Origin: Pseudomonadota bacterium
Lineage (GTDB): Bacteria > Pseudomonadota > Alphaproteobacteria > Rhizobiales > Beijerinckiaceae
DNA: 64,000 nucleotides
Assembly: GCA_023450615.1 (NCBI GenBank)
Contig: JAEXGT010000089.1
Span: 1-64,000, forward strand
Direction: 5' to 3'
Program-made: the position numbers and the translations under genes
Notes under the pieces: generated by a model
Told to the model about the DNA's origin: nothing
Databases searched by the model: none
Seen by the model: the letters and a program-made list of their open reading frames with translations, nothing else
In this document: one piece after another, positions 8,263-16,448 of the stretch
Layout of the letters: every line of letters begins with the position of its first letter
Position numbering within the stretch: position 1 is the first letter of the stretch

Positions 8263-8287
8263 GCGGATCACCCCTCGGGTGATCCGC
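8263..8287 (+). other. Stable intercistronic hairpin between binding protein and first permease
   Basis: A perfect 11-bp stem (8263-8273 with 8277-8287) has a 3-base loop and no T-run. It lies 9 bases before the preferred permease ATG at 8296, which argues against a TTG start at 8257. It probably stabilises the upstream mRNA and lowers permease expression. Confidence 0.6.
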
Positions 8288-8295
8288 CTCTTCAC

Positions 8296-9300
8296 ATGAA
8301 CCCCCTTGAATTGGAGGTGCTCGGTACGAGCGCTCCCGCCGTGAAACTCATCCTCGCAGCATCCGTCATCGCCGTCCTGGCTCTGATCAGTCTCCTGATC
8401 GGTGCGGGCGATCTGTCGCTGACGGCGCTGTTATGGCCGCAGGAGGGGCAGCACGCGACGCAGATCCTGCTGGTTTCACGCATTCCCCGAACCCTGGCCC
8501 TCATCCTCGCCGGAACCGCCATGGCCGTGGCAGGCACGATCATGCAGGCGCTCACCCAGAACCGCTTCGTGGAACCGTCCACTGCGGGCACGGTCGAATC
8601 CGCCAGCCTCGGCCTGCTCATCGTGACGCTCTTTGCGCCTGACTCACCCGTCATCGTGAAGATGCTGGTCGCCGCGGGCTGCGCCTTGGCGGGAACCGCC
8701 CTGTTCCTGCGCATCCTCAAGCTCGTGCCCCTGCGCTCCGTGCTGACAGTGCCGCTCGTCGGCATCATGCTCGGCGGCATCATCGGCGCGATCACCACCT
8801 TCTTCGCCTATCGCTTCGATCTCATGCAATCCTTGAACGCCTGGACGACCGGCGACTTCTCCGGCGTTCTGCGCGGCCGCTACGAGCTGCTCTGGTCTGC
8901 CTTCGCCCTGACCCTTGTGGCCTATCTCGCCGCCGACCGGCTGACGCTGGCCGGAATGGGGCAGGACTTCGCCACCAATCTCGGCCTGCGCTATCGCAGC
9001 ATCGTGTCGCTCGGCCTCATCATCGTGTCCATGGTGACAGCCACCATCGTGGTCACTGTCGGCATGCTGCCGTTTCTCGGCCTCATCGTGCCGAACGTGG
9101 TCAGCCTGATGATGGGAGACAATATGCGCCGCTCCCTGCCGTGGATCGCCGTGCTCGGCGCTGGGCTGGTGCTTGTCTGCGACATCGTCGGGCGTGTGGC
9201 GTATTACCCTTACGAGATTCCCATCGGCACGATCATGGGGATCGTCGGCAGCGCCCTTTTCCTGTTCCTCCTGCTCAAAGGGCGTGAACGCCTTGCGTGA
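8296..9300 (+). CDS. Ferric-siderophore ABC permease, first subunit (FatD/YclN type)
   Basis: The 334-residue protein has about nine or ten hydrophobic helices and the FecCD signature: SRIPRTLALILAGTAMAVAG near the N-terminus and the ATPase-contact region with LGLRYRS, followed by FLGLIVPNVVSL, a variant of the usual FIGLVVPH. The frame opens with a TTG at 8257, but a strong hairpin occupies that stretch, so the ATG at 8296 is preferred although its ribosome binding site is poor. It ends in an overlap with the second permease. It forms the inner-membrane channel with the product of 9284-10252. Confidence 0.8.
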   Translation: MNPLELEVLGTSAPAVKLILAASVIAVLALISLLIGAGDLSLTALLWPQEGQHATQILLVSRIPRTLALILAGTAMAVAGTIMQALTQNRFVEPSTAGTVESASLGLLIVTLFAPDSPVIVKMLVAAGCALAGTALFLRILKLVPLRSVLTVPLVGIMLGGIIGAITTFFAYRFDLMQSLNAWTTGDFSGVLRGRYELLWSAFALTLVAYLAADRLTLAGMGQDFATNLGLRYRSIVSLGLIIVSMVTATIVVTVGMLPFLGLIVPNVVSLMMGDNMRRSLPWIAVLGAGLVLVCDIVGRVAYYPYEIPIGTIMGIVGSALFLFLLLKGRERLA

Positions 9301-10252
9301 GAACAGGCAACCTCTCCGTGCGCTTCTGATCCTCGCCGCCATCGCAGCAGGCGTGATCGCGCTGTTCATGACGCTGAACGCCAGAGGCCAATGGGATTTC
9401 ATTCTGGCGTTTCGCGGCGCGAAGGTTCTGGCGATGGTTCTCGTGGCCTACGCCATCGCCGTCTCGACGGTGCTGTTCCAGACGGTAAGCCACAACCGCA
9501 TTCTGACGCCCTCGATCATGGGCTTCGATCAGCTCTTCATTCTCATCCAGACGAGCCTGGTCTTCACCATCGGGTCCGCCGGATTGACGGCTTTGGACCC
9601 GCGCCTGCTGTTTGCCGTCAATGTTGGCGCGATGGTGGTGTTCTCGACTGCGCTCTACCGCTGGCTCTTTTCCGGCAGCAGCCGCAGCCTTCACCTTCTC
9701 GTTCTCGTCGGCATCGTCTTCGGCGTGCTGTTCCGAAGCCTGTCGAGCTTCATGCAGCGGATCATCGATCCCAACGAATTCGTGCTTCTGCAGGACCGCC
9801 TGTTCGCGAATTTCAACACCATCGACAACAACCTGCTCGGCATCTCCGCCGCGACGATCCTGATCGCGTCGATCTTCGGCTGGAGGCTGATGCACGTCTA
9901 TGACGTGCTGGCCCTCGGGCGGGAAACGTCGATCAATCTCGGCGTCGATCACAACCGCTCCGTCACCATCATCCTCATGCTGGTCGCCGTGCTTACATCC
10001 GTAGCCACCGCTCTGGTGGGCCCCGTGACGTTCTTCGGGCTTCTCGTCGCCAATCTCGCCTACGGGATCGCCGGAACCCACAAGCACCGTTTCGTTCTCC
10101 CCGTCGCGATTCTGCTCGCCGTCATCTGCCTCATCGGCGGCCAGCTCATCCTCGAGCGCATCTTCGCGTTCGACACCGCCTTGAGCATCGTCATCGAATT
10201 CGTGGGCGGGATCGTCTTCCTCGCCCTGCTGATCAGAGGAGTTGCCCGATGA
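9284..10252 (+). CDS. Ferric-siderophore ABC permease, second subunit (FatC/YclO type)
   Basis: About 322 residues with around nine hydrophobic helices. FecCD-family features include TVLFQTVSHNRILTPSIMGFDQLF in the N-terminal half, the ATPase-contact loop with GRETSINLGVDHN and the later VGPVTFFGLLVANLAY. The frame extends far upstream inside the first permease; GTG at 9284 (with AAAGGG just before) or TTG at 9293 are the sensible starts because both overlap only the last codons of the first permease. The 4-base ATGA overlap with the ATPase gene at 10249 shows translational coupling. It pairs with the preceding permease in one heterodimeric channel. Confidence 0.8.
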   Translation: MNALRENRQPLRALLILAAIAAGVIALFMTLNARGQWDFILAFRGAKVLAMVLVAYAIAVSTVLFQTVSHNRILTPSIMGFDQLFILIQTSLVFTIGSAGLTALDPRLLFAVNVGAMVVFSTALYRWLFSGSSRSLHLLVLVGIVFGVLFRSLSSFMQRIIDPNEFVLLQDRLFANFNTIDNNLLGISAATILIASIFGWRLMHVYDVLALGRETSINLGVDHNRSVTIILMLVAVLTSVATALVGPVTFFGLLVANLAYGIAGTHKHRFVLPVAILLAVICLIGGQLILERIFAFDTALSIVIEFVGGIVFLALLIRGVAR

Positions 10253-11007
10253 TCGAGATCTCCAACGCCCGCAAGAGCTATGGCGACACCATCGTCGTGC
10301 GCGACGTGTCGCTGCGGATTCCGCGCAAGGGCGTGACATCCATCATCGGCCCCAACGGCGCCGGCAAGTCCACGCTCCTGTCGATGATCAGCCGCCTCCT
10401 CCCCCTGACGGCCGGAACGGTGACGGTCGACGGCCTCGACGTCACCGCCACGCCCTCCGACATTCTGGCGAAGCGCCTGTCGATCCTCCGGCAGGACAAC
10501 CGGGTCGGATCGCGCCTGACCGTGCGGGATCTGGTGGAGTTCGGGCGTTATCCCTATTCGAAAGGGCGCCTCACGGCGGAAGATCGCGCTCAGGCCGCCC
10601 GTGCCATCGGCTTTCTCGGTCTTGAGCCTCTTGCTGACCGCTTCCTCGACGAGTTGTCGGGCGGACAGCGCCAGCGCGCCTATGTGGCCATGGTGCTCTG
10701 CCAGGACACGGATTACGTGCTGTTCGACGAGCCGCTGAACAATCTCGACATGAAGCATGCGGTAGGCATGATGAAGCTCCTGCGGGAAGCCGCGGACGCC
10801 CTGGACAAGACCATCGTGCTCGTGCTGCACGACATCAACTTCGCGTCCTGCTATTCGGATTACATCGTCGCCATGCGCGATGGAGCCGTCGTCCGCCATG
10901 GGCCTCCCGAAGAGATCATGACAAGCGAGGCGATCCGCGCAATTTACGACATGGATGTCGAGATCCAGGAGGTTCAGGGGCGGCGGATCTCGATTTACTA
11001 CACCTGA
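10249..11007 (+). CDS. Ferric-siderophore ABC transporter ATPase (FecE/YclP type)
   Basis: The 252-residue ATP-binding subunit contains Walker A GPNGAGKST (about residues 35-43), a Q-loop at LRQDNRVGSRLTV, the signature LSGGQRQRAYVAM, Walker B VLFDEPLNNLD and the switch His in LVLHDINFASCYSD. The size and wording match ATPases of iron-siderophore importers. GAGGAG lies about 7 bases before the ATG, and the start overlaps the permease stop by 4 bases. It is the last clear member of the uptake operon that begins at 4248. Confidence 0.88.
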   Translation: MIEISNARKSYGDTIVVRDVSLRIPRKGVTSIIGPNGAGKSTLLSMISRLLPLTAGTVTVDGLDVTATPSDILAKRLSILRQDNRVGSRLTVRDLVEFGRYPYSKGRLTAEDRAQAARAIGFLGLEPLADRFLDELSGGQRQRAYVAMVLCQDTDYVLFDEPLNNLDMKHAVGMMKLLREAADALDKTIVLVLHDINFASCYSDYIVAMRDGAVVRHGPPEEIMTSEAIRAIYDMDVEIQEVQGRRISIYYT

Positions 11008-11113
11008 CCTTGCAAGCGGAACCTTGTAACCAGGACGCCGCCATCTTATGTCGGGGCCGGCGGCTCCACCGCCACGCTTGTTACCCTCCCTGTTTTTCTT
11101 CAGAAAAAGTCCG

Positions 11114-11671
11114 ATGGACCACATCCGCGAAAAGACCCCGGCGCAGCCTGCCTCCCTCAGGCCTCTGCCCGCTCTCATCTTCAGCTCGCGCTGGCTTCAG
11201 CTGCCGCTCTATCTCGGCCTGATCGTCGCCCAGTGCGTTTACGTTTTCCTGTTCCTCAAGGAATTGGTTCACCTCGTCCTTCACGCCGCCGATTTCAGCG
11301 AAATGCAGATCATGCTGGTGGTTTTGGGCCTCATCGACGTGGTGATGATTTCAAACCTGCTCGTCATGGTCATCGTGGGCGGCTACGAGACCTTCGTGTC
11401 GCGCCTGCACCTGCATGGGCATCCCGACCAGCCTGAATGGCTCAGCCATGTGAATGCCGGCGTGCTCAAGGTGAAGCTCGCCATGGCGATCATCGGCATC
11501 TCGTCGATCCATCTCCTGCGCACCTTCATCGAAGCGGGTTATGTCGGCACTGCAAGAAGCACCTATACCGAAACCGGCATCATCCTGCAGACGGTGATTC
11601 ATTCCGTCTTCATCCTCTCGGCCATCGGCATCGCCTATGTGGACCGGATGACGCACGTGAAAGATCACTGA
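11114..11671 (+). CDS. YqhA/UPF0114-family inner-membrane protein
   Basis: About 185 residues with three or four membrane helices. Recognisable family segments are SSRWLQLPLYLGLIVAQCVY, MLVVLGLIDVVMISNLLVMV and GGYETFVSRL, then KLAMAIIGISSIHLLRTFIE. The function of the family is unknown. The frame opens at an ATG at 11048, but homologues start close to the SSRW segment, so the ATG at 11114 is preferred; neither start has a strong ribosome binding site. It lies about 100 bases after the siderophore ATPase and could be the tail of that transcript, though no functional link to iron is known. A terminator follows it. Confidence 0.75.
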   Translation: MDHIREKTPAQPASLRPLPALIFSSRWLQLPLYLGLIVAQCVYVFLFLKELVHLVLHAADFSEMQIMLVVLGLIDVVMISNLLVMVIVGGYETFVSRLHLHGHPDQPEWLSHVNAGVLKVKLAMAIIGISSIHLLRTFIEAGYVGTARSTYTETGIILQTVIHSVFILSAIGIAYVDRMTHVKDH

Positions 11672-11689
11672 TCTCAAGCCGAAATGACG

Positions 11690-11725
11690 AAGGGCCCGGA
11701 TGACGCTCTCATCCGGGCCCTTTTC
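11690..11725. terminator. Bidirectional terminator between the YqhA-like gene and the ABC-F gene
   Basis: A perfect 14-bp stem (11690-11703 with 11709-11722) has a 5-base loop and a TTTT run on the plus strand. It lies between two convergent genes. Confidence 0.85.
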
Positions 11726-11748
11726 TATTTGCCGCCTCTGCGAAGCCC

Positions 11749-13371
11749 TTAATGACGCAGGCCCGGGGCCTCCTGGCCCGTGCGCGCCACATATTCCGTG
11801 TAGCCGCCGCCATATTGATGGACGCCCTCGGGCGTCAACTCCAGAACGCGGTTGGACAATGCCGCGAGGAAGTGACGGTCGTGCGAGACGAAAAGCATCG
11901 TGCCTTCGTATTTCGACAAAGCCTCGATCAGCATTTCCTTCGTCGCCATGTCGAGATGGTTCGTCGGCTCGTCGAGGACCAGCAGGTTCGGCGGATCGTA
12001 GAGCATCTTCGCCATGACCAGACGCGCCTTCTCGCCGCCGGAGAGCACGCGGCATTTCTTTTCCGCGTCATCGCCCGAGAAGCCGAAACATCCGGCAAGC
12101 GTGCGCAGGGAGCCCTGCCCGGCCTGCGGGAATGAATCCTCCAGAAACTCGAACACCGTGCGGTCGCCGTCGAGAACTTCCATGGCGTGCTGGGCGAAGT
12201 AACCCATCTTCACGCTGGCGCCGATGGTGACCGTGCCCTGGTTGGGCTCGGTGGTGCCCGCGACCAGCTTCAAAAGGGTGGACTTGCCCGCGCCGTTCAC
12301 GCCCATCACGCACCAGCGCTCCTTGCGGCTCACGGAAAAGTCGAGGCCCTCATAGATGACGCGCGTGCCGTAGCTCTTGTGCACGTTCTTCAGGGTGATC
12401 ACGTCGTCGCCTGAGCGCGGCGCCGGAAGGAACTCGAAGGTGACCGACTGGCGGCGCTTGGGCGGCTCCACCCGCTCGATCTTTTCCAGCTTCTTCACGC
12501 GGCTCTGCACCTGCGCAGCATGCGAGGCGCGGGCCTTGAAGCGCTCGATGAACTTGATCTCTTTCGCGAGCATCGCCTGCTGGCGCTCGAACTGCGCCTG
12601 CTGCTGCTTCTCGTTCATGGCGCGCTGCTGCTCGTAGAACTCGTAATCACCGGAATAGGTGGTGAGCGACCCGCCGTCGATCTCGATGATCTTGTTCACG
12701 ATGCGGTTCATGAAGGCGCGGTCGTGCGAGGTCATGAGAAGCGCGCCCTCATACCCTTTGAGAAACTCCTCCAGCCAGATCAGGCTTTCGATATCCAGGT
12801 GGTTGCTCGGCTCGTCGAGGAGCATCGCATCGGGACGCATCAGGAGAATCCGCCCGAGCGCCACACGCATCTTCCAGCCGCCGGAGAGGCCGCCCACGTC
12901 GCCGTCCATCATCTCCTGGGAAAAGCCGAGACCCGCCAGCACCTCCCGCGCACGGCCCTCGAGGGAATAGCCGTCGAGCTCCTCGTAGCGCGCCTGCACC
13001 TCGCCGTAGCGGGCGATGATCTCGTCGAAATTCGCGGACTGGTCCGGGTCGGCCATCGCCGCCTCGAGCTGTTTCAGCTCGGCCGCCACCTCACTCACGG
13101 GGCCGGCCCCCTCCATCACCTCGGCAACGGCGCTGCGCCCCTCCATCTCGCCCACATCCTGGCTGAAATAGCCGATGGTCACGCCCCGATCGACGGAGAC
13201 CTGCCCCTCGTCCGGCTGCTCCTCCTTGGTGATCATGCGGAAAAGCGTCGTCTTGCCCGCACCATTCGGGCCCACGAGGCCGACCTTCTCGCCCTTCTGA
13301 AGGGTCGCGGAGGCCTCGATGAAGAGGATGCGGTGGCTGTTCTGTTTACTGACGTTCTCGACGCGAATCAT
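11749..13371 (-). CDS. ABC-F family ATPase (YbiT/Uup-like, ribosome-associated)
   Basis: This soluble 540-residue protein has two ATPase cassettes and no membrane helices. The first has GPNGAGKTT, signature LSGGWKMRVALGR and LLDEPSNHLD; the second has GVNGAGKST, LSGGEKARLVMAK and LVLDEPTNHLD. Between them is the charged ABC-F linker (FERQQAMLAKEIKFIERFKA, then RVKKLEKIERVEPPKRR). ABC-F proteins act on the ribosomal E site to relieve stalled translation or antibiotic block. The long first linker and overall length fit the YbiT group more than EttA. A TTG at 13386 is possible, but ATG at 13371 (MIRVENVSK) fits the family start. Confidence 0.85.
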   Translation of the reverse strand: MIRVENVSKQNSHRILFIEASATLQKGEKVGLVGPNGAGKTTLFRMITKEEQPDEGQVSVDRGVTIGYFSQDVGEMEGRSAVAEVMEGAGPVSEVAAELKQLEAAMADPDQSANFDEIIARYGEVQARYEELDGYSLEGRAREVLAGLGFSQEMMDGDVGGLSGGWKMRVALGRILLMRPDAMLLDEPSNHLDIESLIWLEEFLKGYEGALLMTSHDRAFMNRIVNKIIEIDGGSLTTYSGDYEFYEQQRAMNEKQQQAQFERQQAMLAKEIKFIERFKARASHAAQVQSRVKKLEKIERVEPPKRRQSVTFEFLPAPRSGDDVITLKNVHKSYGTRVIYEGLDFSVSRKERWCVMGVNGAGKSTLLKLVAGTTEPNQGTVTIGASVKMGYFAQHAMEVLDGDRTVFEFLEDSFPQAGQGSLRTLAGCFGFSGDDAEKKCRVLSGGEKARLVMAKMLYDPPNLLVLDEPTNHLDMATKEMLIEALSKYEGTMLFVSHDRHFLAALSNRVLELTPEGVHQYGGGYTEYVARTGQEAPGLRH

Positions 13372-13658
13372 TGTTCCAAGGCTCAAAGCGGTTGCGGCGG
13401 CCTTATGGCATGGGTTCGGGCTCTGGACGAGGAGTCTTCTACGGGCAAATTGTCAGATGCCGCGCGGGCACCTTAACCATGCTCGCGACAAGGCAGGCGC
13501 GCTTCATTCCTGCCCTAGGATCTTCATCTTACCTTCATCTCGGCAGTGGCATCTCATGCTGGCAGCCCTAAATTGGTTTTCCGGCCCGTTTCCCCCAAGC
13601 CGGTTTCAAGACCAAGAACAGGCCTCCCAGAGCCGACACAAGGAAGTGGCAAGCACCG

Positions 13659-15290
13659 ATGGCGATCACCCGCGTTCCGACCACCCCGTTTTCCGATCAG
13701 CGCCCCGGCACCTCGGGCCTGCGCAAGAAGGTGAAGGTCTTCCAGCAGCCCCATTACGTGGAAAACTTCATCCAGGCGATCTTCGACAACGTGGAAGGCA
13801 CGCAGGGTTCGACCCTGGTGATCGGCGGCGACGGGCGCTACTTCAATGAGGCCGTGGTGCAGACCGCGCTCAAGATGGCAGCCGCCCATGGCTTTGGCCG
13901 CATCCTCGTGGGACAGAACGGCCTGCTCTCGACACCGGCTGCCTCCTGCGTGATCCGCAAGCACAAGGCCATCGGCGGCCTCGTGCTTTCGGCCAGTCAC
14001 AATCCCGGCGGGCCGGATGGCGATTTCGGCATCAAGTTCAATATGTCCCATGGCGGACCCGCGCCTGAATCCTTCACCGAGGCCGTGTTCAAGCGCGCCA
14101 GCGCCATCACCGAATACGCCATCGTCGAGGGGGCGGACATCGATCTCGGACGCATCGGCGAGAGCAAGATCGGCGGCACGGTCGTCCAGGTGATCGACCC
14201 TGTGGCCGATTACGCGGAGCTGATGGAAAAGCTCATCGATTTCAACGCCATTTCCGAACTCTTCCGTTCGGGCTTCCGCATGCGCTTCGACGCGTTGAAC
14301 GCGATCACCGGCCCTTACGCGAAAGCCATTCTGGAGGGCCGCCTGGGCGCTCCGGCGGGCACCGTCGTGAACGGCGAGCCGAAGCCCGATTTCGGCGGCC
14401 ATCATCCCGACCCGAATCCCGTTCACGCCCATGACCTCATGGAGCTGATGATGGGCCCCGACGCTCCCGATTTCGGCGCTGCATCCGACGGGGACGGCGA
14501 CCGCAACATGATCGTGGCGCGCGGGCTCTTCGTGACACCGAGCGACAGCCTCGCCATCCTCACGAGCCATGCGCATCTGGCGCCCGGCTATGCCGAAGGA
14601 CTCTCAGGCGTGGCGCGCTCCATGCCGACAAGCCGCGCCGCCGACCGCGTGGCGAAAAAGCTCGGCATCAACTTCTTCGAGACGCCCACGGGCTGGAAGT
14701 TTTTCGCCAACCTGCTCGATGCGGGCCTCATCACCCTCTGCGGAGAGGAAAGCGCGGGCACGGGCTCCAACCATATCCGCGAGAAGGACGGCCTCTGGGC
14801 CGTGCTGTTGTGGCTCAACATTCTCGCCGTCATAAAGAAGCCCGCCGATCAGATCGTGCGCGAGCATTGGGCCGCCTATGGGCGCGACTATTACACCCGC
14901 CACGATTACGAGGAGCTTGAGACCGCTCCCGCCAATGAGCTGATGGACAATCTGCGCTCCAGGCTGTCCAGTCTTCCTGGTCAACGCTTCGGCGAACTGA
15001 CCGTGCAGGAATGCGACGACTTCGCCTATACGGATCCCGTGGACGGGTCGGTGACGCCCAAACAAGGCATCCGCATCCTGTTCAAGGAGGATGCCCGCGC
15101 CGTCTTCCGCCTGTCGGGCACCGGCACATCGGGAGCGACGCTGCGCGTCTATCTCGAACGTTTCGAGCCGAATGCCGACCGCCACAACCTAGCGACGGCG
15201 GACGTGCTGGCGCCGGTCACCGAGGCAGCCAATTCCATTGCGGAGATCGCCAAGCGCACGGGCCGCAACGAGCCGAGCGTCATCACCTGA
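13659..15290 (+). CDS. pgm: Alpha-D-glucose phosphate-specific phosphoglucomutase
   Basis: The 543-residue enzyme interconverts glucose-1-phosphate and glucose-6-phosphate in the cytoplasm, supplying UDP-glucose and glycogen pathways. All four motifs are visible: the phosphoserine loop SASHNPGG near residue 110, the metal loop DGDGDRN near 277, the sugar-binding loop GEESAGTGSNH near 362 and the phosphate-binding loop RLSGTGTSGATLRVY near 486. The N-terminus (TTPFSDQRPGTSGLRKKV) is typical of the family. AGGAAG lies upstream of the ATG. Its distance from the cellulose operon is large, but its product feeds UDP-glucose, the substrate of BcsA. Confidence 0.95.
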   Translation: MAITRVPTTPFSDQRPGTSGLRKKVKVFQQPHYVENFIQAIFDNVEGTQGSTLVIGGDGRYFNEAVVQTALKMAAAHGFGRILVGQNGLLSTPAASCVIRKHKAIGGLVLSASHNPGGPDGDFGIKFNMSHGGPAPESFTEAVFKRASAITEYAIVEGADIDLGRIGESKIGGTVVQVIDPVADYAELMEKLIDFNAISELFRSGFRMRFDALNAITGPYAKAILEGRLGAPAGTVVNGEPKPDFGGHHPDPNPVHAHDLMELMMGPDAPDFGAASDGDGDRNMIVARGLFVTPSDSLAILTSHAHLAPGYAEGLSGVARSMPTSRAADRVAKKLGINFFETPTGWKFFANLLDAGLITLCGEESAGTGSNHIREKDGLWAVLLWLNILAVIKKPADQIVREHWAAYGRDYYTRHDYEELETAPANELMDNLRSRLSSLPGQRFGELTVQECDDFAYTDPVDGSVTPKQGIRILFKEDARAVFRLSGTGTSGATLRVYLERFEPNADRHNLATADVLAPVTEAANSIAEIAKRTGRNEPSVIT

Positions 15291-15311
15291 CGCTCGCTGC
15301 CCTTTGGGCGA

Positions 15312-15725
15312 TCAATAGGTCGCCCATAGGCCCGGCGTCGCCAGTTCCAGAACATGCCCGTCGGGATCGTGGAAATAAAGGCTCGTGCCGCCCCGCGACC
15401 ATGTCACCCGGCTCGCAACAGGGATGTTGCGTTCGCGCAGCCTTTCCTCCCAAGCCCCAAGCTCCTCGGCAGCAATGGCGAAGCCCATGTGAATCGGGCC
15501 CTGCCCGTTATGGCCGGGGATCGTGCCGCTTGGCGTTTTCATGTCCTGTGCGGAGGCGCCTCGCAGGAAAAGAAGCAGCACGCTTACACCTCCGACATCG
15601 AAAGCGCACATGCGCTGGTTCTCGAACAGAAGCGGCAGGGCCAGATCGCCTTCATAAAAGGCTCTGGCACGAGCCAGATCGTCCACATAGAGAGCGGTTT
15701 CGAGAACGGCATTCAGCTTGGGCAT
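15312..15725 (-). CDS. VOC-family (glyoxalase/bleomycin-resistance fold) protein
   Basis: The 137-residue protein has paired VOC modules: LETALYVDDLARARAFYEG at the N-terminus with a downstream GPIHMGFAI strand, and a second module ending SLYFHDPDGHVLELATPG. Metal-ligand candidates are the H in GPIHMGF and the E in HVLELA. The frame reads far upstream, but ATG at 15725 has GAGAGG six bases before it and fits the family N-terminus; an ATG at 15749 lacks a ribosome binding site. The specific reaction is unknown; members are dioxygenases, isomerases or antibiotic-binding proteins. It is convergent with pgm, with only 21 bases between the stops. Confidence 0.75.
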   Translation of the reverse strand: MPKLNAVLETALYVDDLARARAFYEGDLALPLLFENQRMCAFDVGGVSVLLLFLRGASAQDMKTPSGTIPGHNGQGPIHMGFAIAAEELGAWEERLRERNIPVASRVTWSRGGTSLYFHDPDGHVLELATPGLWATY

Positions 15726-15869
15726 GGCGCCTCTCGCGGCGGGTTGCATCAATTTTGACCAACCTATCTTAAGTCCTGCCTGTTTTGCCTGGGAGAGCCT
15801 GCCTTTTAAAAAGGCGAAAAATTGGGCAGCCATGCTGACCTTTTGATCTTGCGATTTTATGAGGCAATC

Positions 15870-15973
15870 CTTACTTATTGCAGTGCAGCACGGCGATTGG
15901 CGTCGCGGTGCTGCTGCCCTTCTTGGGCGTTTCCTCCCTAAACTTCGGGCCGCTGGCAACAGCGGCCTTTTTT
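15870..15973 (+). ncRNA. Candidate trans-acting small RNA with anti-Shine-Dalgarno segment (AbcR/alpha-r15-like)
   Basis: About 100 nucleotides fold as three hairpins. Hairpin 1 (15885-15914) has a GCAGCAC/GTGCTGC stem with an inner GCGA/TCGC stem. Hairpin 2 is GCCC-TTCTT-GGGC (15916-15928). Then comes a single-stranded stretch with TTTCCTCCCTAAAC (CCTCCC at 15934-15939), and a Rho-independent terminator with an 8-bp stem (15948-15955 with 15960-15967), a GCAA loop and six T. A possible promoter is CTGACC (15835-15840), 17 bases, TATGAG (15858-15863). No open reading frame explains this stretch. Hfq-dependent AbcR RNAs of Hyphomicrobiales have a comparable layout and silence ABC-transporter mRNAs, but family membership is inferred, and the 5' end is approximate. 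Confidence 0.65.
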
Positions 15974-16067
15974 CTTGTCCGCAGAACAGTTTGCGGCTCG
16001 CAGGTCCGCTCCCAGGAACATCGTGCATTCCCGGCGGTTTCCCACAGAAGTCCCTCGGGAGAGTTCA

Positions 16068-16448
16068 ATGGCGACCCGCTCAGACAACCCTAACCATAGA
16101 GACATTCCGCGCACGCACACGATCAAGCCGATGGATGCCCCACCCATGAGCGCCGGCTCGACCTCGGCGCAGCTGAAGGGCGATATCAACAGCGGACGGA
16201 CCGGCGACAAGAACGAGGTGTTCGATCCCGGATTATCGCCTCTCGGCACGGACGACGAGGCGGGCGGCGTCTCACCGAGCGCGGAACAGGTTGATCTGGC
16301 ACGCCGTCAGGAGAGCGTGGACCGCTGGCAGAACGCGAGTGAGAAGGACAGCTATGCCCATGGTCATTCGCGCAAGGCGCTCTATGCCTATGTGGGCTTT
16401 ATCGCCCTCGTTCTCGTTGTCTTTGCGGGTGCCTTCAGCATGTTCTGA
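16068..16448 (+). CDS. Conserved hypothetical protein with C-terminal membrane anchor
   Basis: The 126-residue protein has a hydrophilic, disordered-looking N-terminal part rich in Gly/Asp/Ser (around DINSGRTGDKNEVFDPGLSP) and one C-terminal helix (ALYAYVGFIALVLVVFAGAF), as in tail-anchored proteins with the bulk in the cytoplasm. The frame opens at 15975, but ATG at 16068 has CGGGAGAG 5-6 bases upstream and excludes the small-RNA region. I recognise similar sequences as hypothetical proteins in Methylobacteriaceae-like genomes, but no function is known. Its last 61 bases overlap the 3' end of the convergent LacI-type gene. Confidence 0.7.
   Translation: MATRSDNPNHRDIPRTHTIKPMDAPPMSAGSTSAQLKGDINSGRTGDKNEVFDPGLSPLGTDDEAGGVSPSAEQVDLARRQESVDRWQNASEKDSYAHGHSRKALYAYVGFIALVLVVFAGAFSMF

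Noticed and set aside
11749..13371. Antibiotic-resistance ABC-F gene
   Set aside because: Length and linker fit the housekeeping YbiT-like group; nothing points to a resistance subtype.
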